A stretch of 64,000 nt of DNA. Origin: Prauserella isguenensis (GTDB taxonomy: Bacteria > Actinomycetota > Actinomycetes > Mycobacteriales > Pseudonocardiaceae). Positions 16,867 to 25,274 of this stretch are shown here, in pieces; positions within the stretch are counted from its first letter, which is position 1; each line of letters begins with the position of its first letter. The notes under the pieces are model-generated. The model ran no database searches and was not told the origin of the DNA. It was given only the letters and a program-made list of their open reading frames with translations. Location: the NCBI RefSeq assembly GCF_014191605.1, contig NZ_JACHWU010000009.1:1-64000 (forward strand), given 5' to 3'. The position numbers and the translations under genes are program-made.

Positions 16867-17862
16867 ATGCTCCTGTCTTACAGACGGCGCACGGCCGTCA
16901 CGGCCGCGGCCCTCGGACTCGCGGCATGCCTGGGCCTGACCGCCTGCGCGTCGGAGGAAGGGGCGTCGTCCGGTGGCCAGGGACAGTCCGGCTTCCCCCG
17001 TACCGTCTCCGACGCCATGGGCGAGACGACCATCGAGACCAAGCCGCAGACCGTGGCGGCACTGGACTCGAGCTTCGCCGACGCGGCGGCCGCACTCGAG
17101 ACCGAGGTCGCGGCGTACACGAAGTACCCGTCGTCCGACGGCCCGCCGGAATACCTCGGTGACGACCGCAAATACCTGGAAGGCGGCAAACAGGTCGGCG
17201 AACTCGACTCCCCCGACGTCGAGGCGCTGTACGACATCGCCCCGGACCTGATCGTCTCGGCCAAGATCCGCCACGAGCAGATTCACTCCAAACTGTCCAA
17301 TGTGGCCCCGACGGTGTTCAGTGAGTCGACGGGCGCCACGTGGAAGGAGAACATCCGACTGCTGGCCGAAGCGCTCGGCAAGGAGAAACTGGCCGAACAG
17401 AAGATCGGCGCCTACGAGGAGCGGGCCAAGGCGATCGGCGACGCGATCAAGAAGAAGGAGGGCGAGACGCCCACGTACTCGCTCGTGCGGTTCATCGAGG
17501 GTGAGCAGACCGTGCGGCTGTATGCGAGCGAGTCCTTCCCCGCGCTCGTCATGCGCGACGTGGGCCTGAAGCGGCCGAAGGGCCAGCCGGACACCTCCGA
17601 CGAGATCAACGTCGACGTCAGCCAGGAGGACATCGGCAAGCTCGACGCCGACCGCGTGTTCGTCTCCTCCTACGCCGACGAGACCCAGCAGGCGGCCGAT
17701 CCGCGCAAGAAGTTCGAGTCGAACCCGCTGTGGAACCGGCTGTCGGGCGAGATCACCGACGTCGACGACGAAACCTGGTACGTCTCGGTGAGCCTGCAGG
17801 GCGCGCACGCCATGCTCGACGACATCGCCGAGCAGTACGGCGTCGACCCGGCTCGAGGCTGA
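16867..17862 (+). CDS. Iron-siderophore ABC transporter, substrate-binding lipoprotein
   Basis: A 331-aa FepB/FhuD-like periplasmic-binding-type protein anchored as a lipoprotein: the basic N-terminus is followed by a hydrophobic stretch and the lipobox LTAC (Cys about 27). The type III binding fold shows as RTVSDAMGETTIETKPQTVAAL and the PDLIVSAK hinge. The ATG is preceded by GGAAAGGTGG. The siderophore is not identifiable and no siderophore synthesis genes lie nearby. Confidence 0.9.
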   Translation: MLLSYRRRTAVTAAALGLAACLGLTACASEEGASSGGQGQSGFPRTVSDAMGETTIETKPQTVAALDSSFADAAAALETEVAAYTKYPSSDGPPEYLGDDRKYLEGGKQVGELDSPDVEALYDIAPDLIVSAKIRHEQIHSKLSNVAPTVFSESTGATWKENIRLLAEALGKEKLAEQKIGAYEERAKAIGDAIKKKEGETPTYSLVRFIEGEQTVRLYASESFPALVMRDVGLKRPKGQPDTSDEINVDVSQEDIGKLDADRVFVSSYADETQQAADPRKKFESNPLWNRLSGEITDVDDETWYVSVSLQGAHAMLDDIAEQYGVDPARG

Positions 17863-17868
17863 ACGGAC

Positions 17869-17908
17869 GGCGACGGCGGGCAGCACCCGGACGCGGCCCG
17901 CCGTCGCC
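17869..17908 (+). terminator. Terminator hairpin after the binding-protein gene
   Basis: GGCGACGGCGGGC (17869-17881) pairs perfectly with GCCCGCCGTCGCC (17896-17908) across a 14-base loop, starting six bases after the stop codon. There is no T-run, which is common for actinobacterial hairpin terminators. Confidence 0.65.
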
Positions 17909-18055
17909 CGGCGAGTCGGACATCGCCGCCCGAGCGAGGCGCGACCGACCGCACAGCAGCGCAGGACTCACAACCTCCGAACGGATCTGGTGAACCGCTG
18001 ACGAACCGTGCCATGGTCTCCCCGACTGCCGGTATCCTCTGGGGAGGAATTAGCT

Positions 18056-19012
18056 ATGGCGCATTTACGCACACGATTCCAGCGTTTCACCGCTGTCGGT
18101 GCAGCGATATCACTCGCACTCGTCGCAGCACCCACCGTTGCCCATGGGCAAGCTCCGCACGCCGCACAGCAGGAAGATTTCAGCATCGTCGTCCTGCCGG
18201 ACACCCAGTACAATTCCAAGAGCTTTCCGACGGTGTGGGACTCGACCGGGAAATGGATCGCGGCCGAAGCAGAGTCACGCAACATCCGCTACGCCCTGCA
18301 CGTGGGGGACGTGGTGCACAATTCGGATGAGGCCATCCAGTGGCAGCGTGCCGTCAACGGCATGGACTACCTGCACAACGCCGTGCCGTACATCATCGGG
18401 CCGGGCAACCACGACATGGACGACGCGGCGAACTCGCGCGATGCGACGGCGTTCAACGAGAACTTCCCACGGTCCGAATTCGCCGATCTTCCCTCGTTCG
18501 GCGGCACGTACCCCTCCGACGGAAACGACAACAGCTACCACACTTTCTCGGCCGGCGGCACCGATTGGCTCGTTCTTGCGCTGAAGTACGAGCCCACGGA
18601 CGCCGAACTCGAGTGGGGCAACCAGGTCATCGCCGACCATCCAGACCATCAAACGATGGTCGTCACGCACTCGTACCAGAAGGGCGACCAGCGCAACGAG
18701 ACCGGCGAGGAGGTCTGGAACAAGCTCGCCTCGAAACACGAGAACGTGTCCTTCGTCTTCTCGGGACACCATGTCGCGGCGGGAATGATCGAAAGTGAGG
18801 GCGAGAACGGGAACACGGTGTACCAGGTCCAGGCCGACTACCAGGACCCGGACAATCCCGATCCCAACAGCTTCCTGCGCTACATGCGCTTCAGCCCAGC
18901 CGACAAGACCGTGAAGGTCACCACGTACTCGCCGCACCTCGACGAGAACAAGGGCGACGCCGACAATGAGTTCACGATCGAGAACTTCGAGTTCCTGACG
19001 CCCACCGGCTGA
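18056..19012 (+). CDS. Secreted calcineurin-like metallophosphoesterase
   Basis: A 318-aa exported phosphoesterase. A Sec signal peptide covers about residues 1-30 and ends near AHGQA. Metal-binding motifs are VVLPDTQ (DTQ in place of the usual DxH), HVGDVVHN, GPGNHDMDD, VVTHSY and FSGHHV. The physiological substrate is unknown. The start was set at ATG 18056 because of GGGGAGGA eight bases upstream; the longer frame would break the signal peptide. It is a single-gene unit with its own terminator downstream. Confidence 0.85.
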   Translation: MAHLRTRFQRFTAVGAAISLALVAAPTVAHGQAPHAAQQEDFSIVVLPDTQYNSKSFPTVWDSTGKWIAAEAESRNIRYALHVGDVVHNSDEAIQWQRAVNGMDYLHNAVPYIIGPGNHDMDDAANSRDATAFNENFPRSEFADLPSFGGTYPSDGNDNSYHTFSAGGTDWLVLALKYEPTDAELEWGNQVIADHPDHQTMVVTHSYQKGDQRNETGEEVWNKLASKHENVSFVFSGHHVAAGMIESEGENGNTVYQVQADYQDPDNPDPNSFLRYMRFSPADKTVKVTTYSPHLDENKGDADNEFTIENFEFLTPTG

Positions 19013-19050
19013 GCGGCCGACGCGGCGTATCGCCGGATGGCTGAACGGCA

Positions 19051-19094
19051 CACGTGAGCCCGCTCCCGAGCACGCCCGGGAGCGGGCTCACGTG
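19051..19094. terminator. Bidirectional terminator
   Basis: CACGTGAGCCCGCTCCCG (19051-19068) and its exact complement (19077-19094) form an 18-bp perfect stem with an 8-base loop, lying between the converging phosphoesterase and DsbA-like genes. Confidence 0.9.
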
Positions 19095-19116
19095 CCGTGT
19101 CGACCGTTGCCCGACG

Positions 19117-19923
19117 TCAGCTGTTGCCGGAGGTGAGCTGGTCGAGCCAGTTGTCGGTCAGCTGCACGATCTCGCCCTGGTGCGTGACGGTCGGCGTGCT
19201 GAAGCCCTTGCCGCGCGGCCCTTCCTGCATCAAGTCGGGGTTCTGCGAGGTCTTCTGGAACTCCGACTTGAGCCGATCATCGTACTTGCCGTTCCTGATG
19301 CCCTGGGCGAACGCATCGCTCTCGATGCCGAGGTCGCGGCCGAGCTGGATGAGCTGCTCGTCGCTGTACCCGCGGCCACCCTCGGCGGGCTGGTTCTGGA
19401 ACAGGCTGTCGTGGAACGCCGTGAACTTGCCCTCGTCTGCGGCCAGCAGTGAGGCGTTCGCGGCGTCCAGCGAGTACCCGGGCGGGTCGGACGCGTCCAT
19501 CAGCATCGGCACCGGGTGCGTCCGCACCAGCAACGACCCGTCGTCGATCTTCTGCTGGATCTGATCGCCGAACTGCTCGTAGAACGACCCGCAGGCCGGG
19601 CACAGGAAGTCGGCGTAGATGTCGATGGTCGTCGGGGCGTCCTGGTCGCCGGTCTCGACGACGACGCCCTCACGCTTCTCCGGGGCGTCGAACTGGGTCT
19701 GCGCCGCGGGGATCTGCTGCCCCTCGGTCTCGTTCTTCGACGCGTTCGTCCACAGCACACCGCCGACGACCACGGCGGCGACCAGCACGACGACGCCGAC
19801 GATCAGGCCGACGCGCTTGCCGTCCGCCATGCCCGCCGAGCCCCGTGCCTGGGCCACGACGTTCTTGCCCTGCTGATGTTGCTGCTGCCGCCGCTTCCGT
19901 GCGTTGCGTTCCGCTCCGCCCAC
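19117..19923 (-). CDS. Membrane-anchored DsbA-like thiol oxidoreductase
   Basis: A 268-aa thioredoxin-fold protein (DsbA/Thioredoxin_4 family) acting outside the membrane. A basic cytoplasmic segment comes first (VGGAERNARKRRQQQ), then one membrane helix at about 38-57, then the redox site CPAC at 108-111 in DFLCPACGSFYEQFG. The cis-proline loop is near FSTPTVTHQG. The GTG start at 19923 was chosen because the basic stretch before the helix is typical of actinobacterial homologues and AGGAAGG precedes it. It probably helps form or isomerise disulfides in exported proteins. Confidence 0.87.
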   Translation of the reverse strand: MGGAERNARKRRQQQHQQGKNVVAQARGSAGMADGKRVGLIVGVVVLVAAVVVGGVLWTNASKNETEGQQIPAAQTQFDAPEKREGVVVETGDQDAPTTIDIYADFLCPACGSFYEQFGDQIQQKIDDGSLLVRTHPVPMLMDASDPPGYSLDAANASLLAADEGKFTAFHDSLFQNQPAEGGRGYSDEQLIQLGRDLGIESDAFAQGIRNGKYDDRLKSEFQKTSQNPDLMQEGPRGKGFSTPTVTHQGEIVQLTDNWLDQLTSGNS

Positions 19924-19997
19924 TGGGGTCCTTCCTCGCGTTTGGTCCCCTTCTAGGCTACGTAAACCGGGTAAAACCCCTGTCCAGGGAGGCGTGC

Positions 19998-22499
19998 ATG
20001 CAGGTTCCGCAGCTGCCGGAGCTTCCCGCGGCCGCGGTCGCGGGGGAGGTCTGCACCGCACTGGCGGGCGACGGCGCGGCGGTGCTCGTCGCACCACCCG
20101 GCACGGGCAAGACGACGCTGGTGCCGCTGGCGCTGGCGCAGGCGTTCGACGACCACGGTCGCGGCGGGCGGATCGTCGTCGCAGAGCCGCGCAGGCTGGC
20201 CGCGCGAGCTGCAGCGAAACGGATGGCCGACCTGCTGGGCGAACGGGTCGGCGACACCGTCGGGTACGCGGTGCGCGGCGATCGCCGCACGTCGGCGCGC
20301 ACGCGTATCGAGGTCGTCACGACGGGTCTGTTGGTTCGTCGGGTGCAGCGCGATCCGGAGCTGCCGGGCGTCGCCGCGGTGATGCTCGACGAGTGTCACG
20401 AACGCCACCTCGACGCCGACCTGTTGCTCGCACTGCTGCTCGACGTGCGCGCGGGCCTGCGCGACGACCTGCGCCTGCTGGCGACGTCGGCGACCGTCGC
20501 CTCCGACCGGCTCGCCGCGCTGCTCGGCGACTGCCCCGTCGTCACCGCCGACGCGCGCACGTACCCGGTCGAGATGCGGTACTCCCCGCCCGCGCGTGGT
20601 GAACGCACCGACGCCTGCGTCGCCCGGACGATCAGCACGGCGCTGGCCGAGACCGACGGCGACGTACTGGCGTTCCTGCCGGGCGCTGCCGAGATCGGCC
20701 GGGTCACGCGCGCGCTCGACCTGCCCGGTGTCGACGTCCTGCCCCTGCACGGCAGACTCTCGGCGGGCCACCAGGACGCCGCGTTGACCGAAGGCCCGCG
20801 GCGGCGGGTGGTGCTGGCGACCGCAGTCGCCGAGTCGAGCCTGACCGTGCCGGGGGTGCGTGCCGTCGTCGACTCCGGACTGTCACGGGTACCGCGGGTG
20901 GACCACCGGCGCGGACTGTCCGGGCTCGTCACCGTGCGGACCCCGCTGGCGATCGCCGAGCAGCGGGCGGGCCGCGCCGGTAGGCAGGGCCCCGGCGTGG
21001 CGTACCGATGCTGGCCGGAGTACGAGACGGCGAGCCTGCCCGCCTACCCCGAACCGGAGATCCGCACCGCCGAACTGTCACGCCTCGCACTCGAACTGGC
21101 GTGCTGGTCGACACCGGACGGGCGGGGGTTGTCGTGGTGGGACCCGCCGCCGGAGGGCGCGCTGGCCGCGGGCACGGAACTGCTGCGCACCCTCGGGGCG
21201 ATCACCGGCGACGGCACCGTCACCACGCGTGGCGGCCGACTCGCCGACGTGGGGCTGCATCCCCGGCTCGCCCGGGCGCTGGTGGACGGCGCCGACGAGA
21301 CGGGCGCCGACGTGGCGGCGGAGGTCGTGGCACTGCTCGACGCCGGGTCGGCGGGAGACATCGATGTCGAGGAGGCTCTCCGGAACCTGCGCCGATCGCG
21401 CTCGCCCGAGGCCTCCCGGGCGCGCCGCGAGGCCCGCCGCCTCGCGGGTCTCGTCGGGCAGGAGGGCCGTTCGACCCAGACCGGTTCCGGGCGGGGCGGT
21501 TCAAGGCGGGGCGGTTCGGCAGACGGCGACGCGGGCGACGTCGCCGCCGTCGTGGCGCTCGCGTACCCGGAGCGACTCGCCCGCAGGCGCGACGCGACCT
21601 CGCAGGTGTACCTCATGGCGAGCGGCACCGCGGTGGAACTGCCGCCGGGGAGCGGGCTCGCCGACGCGGAATGGCTGGCCGTCGCCGACGCCACGCGGGA
21701 ACCCGGCCGTGCCCACGGCGTCGTGCGGCTGGCGGCGCGGGCCGACGAACAGCTGGCGACACTCGTCGCGGCGAACCTGCTGACCGAATCAGACGAGGTC
21801 TCGTGGACCGGCGGGGACGTGGCAGCGCGGTCGGTGCGGGCCCTCGGCGCGATCACCCTCGCCGAGCGCCGGGTGCCCGACCCCGAGCCGCGACGCGTGC
21901 GCGCGGCTCTGCTCGACGGGCTGCGCGACGAGGGATTCGACGTGCTGACGTGGCCGGACGCCGCGGTGCGCCTGCGGCAGCGGCTGGCGTTCCTGTACGC
22001 GCGACTCGGCGAACCGTGGCCGGATGTCGGCGACGACGCGCTGCTCGCCCGCGCCGACGAGTGGCTCGAACCGGAGCTGTCGGCCGCGCGCCGCCGGGCC
22101 GACCTGGCACGGATCGACACGGCGTCGTCCCTGCGCAGGCTGCTGCCGTGGCAGGAGGCGCGCAGGCTCGACGAACTCGCCCCCGAGCGGATCGACGTGC
22201 CGTCCGGGTCCAGCGTCCGCGTCGACTACTCCGGTGACGATCCGGTGCTGGCGGTGAAACTCCAGGAGACGTTCGGCTGGCGCGCCACCCCGCGGATCGC
22301 AGGCGGCAACGTGCCTGTCGTGCTGCACCTGCTCTCGCCGGCGGGCAGGCCGGCCGCCGTGACGTCCGATGTGGACTCGTTCTGGGATTCGGGGTACGCC
22401 TCGGTGCGGGCCGAACTACGCGGCCGATACCCGAAACACCCGTGGCCCGACGACCCGCGCACCGCCACGCCGACCCGCGGGACGAAACGCAGGACCTGA
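19998..22499 (+). CDS. hrpB: ATP-dependent helicase HrpB
   Basis: An 833-aa DEAH-family helicase. Walker A is PPGTGKTT (about 35-42) and motif II is DECHERH (DECH in place of DEAH, as in HrpB). Motif III is SATV and motif VI QRAGRAGRQGPG; the HrpB-specific C-terminal domain follows (about 600-833). Its cellular role in bacteria is poorly defined; RNA remodelling is assumed. The start ATG 19998 has GGGAGG six bases upstream. A glycine/arginine-rich insert (GSGRGGSRRGGSADG, about 500) looks like a low-complexity addition. Confidence 0.92.
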   Translation: MQVPQLPELPAAAVAGEVCTALAGDGAAVLVAPPGTGKTTLVPLALAQAFDDHGRGGRIVVAEPRRLAARAAAKRMADLLGERVGDTVGYAVRGDRRTSARTRIEVVTTGLLVRRVQRDPELPGVAAVMLDECHERHLDADLLLALLLDVRAGLRDDLRLLATSATVASDRLAALLGDCPVVTADARTYPVEMRYSPPARGERTDACVARTISTALAETDGDVLAFLPGAAEIGRVTRALDLPGVDVLPLHGRLSAGHQDAALTEGPRRRVVLATAVAESSLTVPGVRAVVDSGLSRVPRVDHRRGLSGLVTVRTPLAIAEQRAGRAGRQGPGVAYRCWPEYETASLPAYPEPEIRTAELSRLALELACWSTPDGRGLSWWDPPPEGALAAGTELLRTLGAITGDGTVTTRGGRLADVGLHPRLARALVDGADETGADVAAEVVALLDAGSAGDIDVEEALRNLRRSRSPEASRARREARRLAGLVGQEGRSTQTGSGRGGSRRGGSADGDAGDVAAVVALAYPERLARRRDATSQVYLMASGTAVELPPGSGLADAEWLAVADATREPGRAHGVVRLAARADEQLATLVAANLLTESDEVSWTGGDVAARSVRALGAITLAERRVPDPEPRRVRAALLDGLRDEGFDVLTWPDAAVRLRQRLAFLYARLGEPWPDVGDDALLARADEWLEPELSAARRRADLARIDTASSLRRLLPWQEARRLDELAPERIDVPSGSSVRVDYSGDDPVLAVKLQETFGWRATPRIAGGNVPVVLHLLSPAGRPAAVTSDVDSFWDSGYASVRAELRGRYPKHPWPDDPRTATPTRGTKRRT

Positions 22500-22516
22500 C
22501 AGCGCCGTGACCGTTC

Positions 22517-23329
22517 TCAGCTGAAGAGCGACCGCTCCGGCCGGGCGGGCAGTCGCTCGGCGAGTTCGGGATCGTCCTCGTAGTGCAGACCGAGGCTGAC
22601 GGCCTCACGGATCTGCTGCCGGTTCTCGCGCACCACCTCGGCGAAGAAATGGTCGATGCGATCATCGGCGAGCACTTCCAGCACGATGCGGATCACCGTG
22701 TCGGTCACCGAATGGACGACCTCGTCGTGGAACGGCAGCCGCGAGAACCGGCCCGCCTGCGGATCGTTCTTGAGCTTCTCGGTGACGATCTCGCGCAGCA
22801 TCTCCTGGTTCTGCGACAGCGACCGCGCCAGGTTCTCCGGATAGTTGCCGGTCTCGAGGACCTTCACCACCTCGTCGAGCACGACGACCGTCACGGGCTT
22901 CTTGATGGCCTGCACGATCGTCGTCGAATAGCGCTCGACGAGCTTCTGCGTGAAACGTTCCCCGAAGGCCCGGTCCGCGGTGCGCGCAAGCCGCACGACC
23001 ACCACGACGATGCGCAGCAGGCGGAACCCACGCAGCGCCGGGTGGGCGATCGGGATCATGCCGAGGATCTCGTACCACCCGCGGACAGGGAACATCTTGT
23101 CCCAGCCCGCCCGGTGCCATCGCCACAGGAATTCGACGAGGAACACACCGCAGATCGCCGTGTCGACGACGAAGATCGTCTGCGCCGTCTCCGCTGGGAC
23201 GTCGAAGAACATCAGGTAGCACAGCAGCGCCACCGAGCCGGCGGCGAGCACGAGCATCGCCAGGTCGACGAGGCTCGGCCGACGCCCGGCCCGCGGCGTT
23301 CCGGTGGTCATGGGCGCACATTGTGCCAC
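22517..23329 (-). CDS. Voltage-sensor-like ion transporter protein without a pore domain
   Basis: A 270-aa protein with four N-terminal membrane segments. S1 is about 22-43, S2 about 48-70 (ending FLVEFLWRWHRAG), S3 about 80-93 and S4 about 100-118. S4 carries regularly spaced arginines (LRGFRLLRIVVVVVRLARTADR). No S5, selectivity filter or S6 follows; residues 120-270 are soluble and helical. It matches the ion-transport family only over the voltage sensor. The start at 23329 has AGGTGG upstream; ATG 23311 is an alternative. Confidence 0.75.
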   Translation of the reverse strand: MAQCAPMTTGTPRAGRRPSLVDLAMLVLAAGSVALLCYLMFFDVPAETAQTIFVVDTAICGVFLVEFLWRWHRAGWDKMFPVRGWYEILGMIPIAHPALRGFRLLRIVVVVVRLARTADRAFGERFTQKLVERYSTTIVQAIKKPVTVVVLDEVVKVLETGNYPENLARSLSQNQEMLREIVTEKLKNDPQAGRFSRLPFHDEVVHSVTDTVIRIVLEVLADDRIDHFFAEVVRENRQQIREAVSLGLHYEDDPELAERLPARPERSLFS

Positions 23330-23445
23330 CTGTGATCACTCACACGCGTACAGCGCGTCGACCGCCCTCCGCAGCCGGCCTGTGCCCTCGAGGGCCCCTC
23401 GGGGCGTTGAGCGCCACTACGGTGCCTTTGGCTGCGCCCCGTACG

Positions 23446-24159
23446 TCAGGTGGTCGTCGCTCGGACGAACGACAGCACCTGGGGTTGCGACACGGCGTAG
23501 GCGGCCTCGTTGACCTCGGCACCGTGACTGCGGGTGTCGCTGAAGCCGTGGTGGGCCTCGGGGTACAGGTGGACGATGCTGGCGGCGCCGGTGCGCGACT
23601 GCAGGCCCTCCTGCAGCTTGGCGAACACCTCGTGGGGAACGATCGTGTCCTGCCCCGGGTAGAGCATCATCACCGGCGCGCCGATCCGCGGAGTCTGCTC
23701 GAACGGGTCGGCCGTGTGGTTGTCCGCGGGCGTGGCGGGCACCGTCGGGTGGTAGGCGACGACGTTGGCGAGCCGCTCGTCCCGCGCCCCCAGCAACAGT
23801 GCGAATCGCCCACCGAGGCAGTAACCGATCACGCCCACCTTCGTCAGCCCGAGCTCGCCGAACATGTGGTCCAGCAGCCGCTGCATCTCCGCCAGGCACG
23901 TCTCGTCGTCGAGGCCGTGCATCAGTTCGACCATGGTGTCGAGCTCGTGATCGTCCATGCTCACGCCGTGGAACGGGTCCCAGCTCAGGGTCGTGACGCC
24001 GGCCTCGGCGAGTTCGGCGGCGAACTCACGGACTCGCTGTCCGATGCCGGTGATCATGGGAAGCAGCAGCATCCCTGCGCCCGTCGGCTCGGCAGGGCGC
24101 GCCAGATACGCGCCCAGGCCGCCGACACCGATCGTCGAAGTGTCGATCTCCTCTGCCAT
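23446..24159 (-). CDS. Dienelactone hydrolase family protein
   Basis: A 237-aa alpha/beta hydrolase. The catalytic triad is visible as Cys in GVIGYCLGGRFALLLG, Asp in YPGQDTIVPHE and His in EAHHGFSD. The Cys nucleophile in GxCxGG is the mark of the DLH family, which hydrolyses dienelactone in chloroaromatic breakdown, though most chromosomal homologues have unknown ester substrates. No aromatic degradation genes are adjacent. The start MAEEIDT follows the upstream AT-poor gap shared with the divergent gene at 24208. Confidence 0.85.
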   Translation of the reverse strand: MAEEIDTSTIGVGGLGAYLARPAEPTGAGMLLLPMITGIGQRVREFAAELAEAGVTTLSWDPFHGVSMDDHELDTMVELMHGLDDETCLAEMQRLLDHMFGELGLTKVGVIGYCLGGRFALLLGARDERLANVVAYHPTVPATPADNHTADPFEQTPRIGAPVMMLYPGQDTIVPHEVFAKLQEGLQSRTGAASIVHLYPEAHHGFSDTRSHGAEVNEAAYAVSQPQVLSFVRATTT

Positions 24160-24207
24160 GGGTGCGAAACTATCCCTCACCTGCACAGCCGTCCGCGGAG
24201 GGGATCG

Positions 24208-24432
24208 ATGACGACGGACCGCACGCTCGCCGAGCAGCTCGACGGACCCCATTTCGACGGGTTGCCCGCCGGTATCGACGCCCTTCCCGATGAGCAGAAA
24301 CAGGTGCTCGCCGACGCGCTGCGGCAGGCCAGGCGCCGGCAGGCCGCGGCGCTGCAGGAGTCGGCCGACAGCGCGTTGTCGCACATCCCGTTCTTCATCC
24401 GGCCCGCGGTCCGCAAGGCGGTGGGACTGTGA
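24208..24432 (+). CDS. Small conserved-looking hypothetical protein
   Basis: A 74-aa soluble protein (MTTDRTLAEQLDGPHFDG...) with a central charged helix (DEQKQVLADALRQARRRQAAALQE) and a C-terminal FFIRPAVRKAVGL. CGGAGGGG precedes the ATG, and its stop overlaps the next gene's GTG start (GTGA), so the two are translationally coupled. I do not recognise a family. Confidence 0.65.
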   Translation: MTTDRTLAEQLDGPHFDGLPAGIDALPDEQKQVLADALRQARRRQAAALQESADSALSHIPFFIRPAVRKAVGL

Positions 24433-25208
24433 CCGGGGCGCTCGACCGGCTCGCCGCGCGCGCCGAGATCGTCAAGCTCGCCCGGGTGCTCGGCCAATCG
24501 GAACAGCGCCTGGAGTTCCTGCGGGACGTGCCCGCCGCCGACATCCGCGCGTTGCGCGATCAGGCCACCGAGGCTCTGCACGGCGCGCACCAACCGGTAT
24601 TGCGCAAGCTCGTGGCGGCCAGCGGGATCATCCCGGTCCCGGTGCTGGTGACACTGGCGCAGAAGGCGTTCGGACCACTGCTCAGCGCACGTCTGGCCGG
24701 GCTGATCGACGGCGACCGGGGCGTGGCGATCGCGCTGAAGCTGCCCGCACCGTTCCTCGCCGATGTCGCGGCGGAGCTCGATCCGCGCCGCGCCGTCCAC
24801 ATCCTCTCCGAACTGCCGACGGCCACCGTCACCGACGTCAGCAGGGAACTACGCAGACGCGAGGACTGGATCACCCTCGGCCGGTTCGTCGGCGGCGTGC
24901 CTCCCGAGATCGCCGAGGCCGGCCTGGCCGAGCTGAACGAACGACAGGTCCTCGAGGTCGCGTTCGTCGTCGACGACAAGTCGTCGCTGAGCACGCTGGT
25001 CGCACGCCAGCCGGCGGAACAGTGTGCCGCCTACGCCCGCGCGGCCGACGAGTACGACCTGTGGCACGCGCTGTTCGACCTGCTCGCGCACCTCGACGAC
25101 GGCCTGCGGGAACGCCTCGTCACCGCAGGCCTCGACGAGGACCCCGAGCTCCATTCCCGCGCCCACGAAGCCGCCGCGGACCTCGGCGTCGAGTCCCTGC
25201 TGACCTGA
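24429..25208 (+). CDS. Hypothetical helical-repeat protein
   Basis: A 259-aa protein made of repeated helical pairs such as ALKLPAPFLADVAAELDPRRAVHILSELP and FVGGVPPEIAEAGLAELNERQ. These recall the superhelical N-terminal domain of MgtE magnesium transporters, but no transport or CBS domain follows. It could be a scaffold or regulator acting with the 74-aa partner. The resemblance is weak and the function unknown. Confidence 0.65.
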   Translation: MTGALDRLAARAEIVKLARVLGQSEQRLEFLRDVPAADIRALRDQATEALHGAHQPVLRKLVAASGIIPVPVLVTLAQKAFGPLLSARLAGLIDGDRGVAIALKLPAPFLADVAAELDPRRAVHILSELPTATVTDVSRELRRREDWITLGRFVGGVPPEIAEAGLAELNERQVLEVAFVVDDKSSLSTLVARQPAEQCAAYARAADEYDLWHALFDLLAHLDDGLRERLVTAGLDEDPELHSRAHEAAADLGVESLLT

Positions 25209-25274
25209 CGGCCCGGCCCGCGGCACAGCGGTCGCCGGCGAGCCCAGCGGTCGTGCGGGTGCAGGACACGCAGG

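Noticed and set aside
19449-19997. N-terminal extension of HrpB
   Set aside because: It is antisense to the DsbA-like gene and arginine/serine-rich; the helicase begins at ATG 19998 with a good ribosome-binding site.
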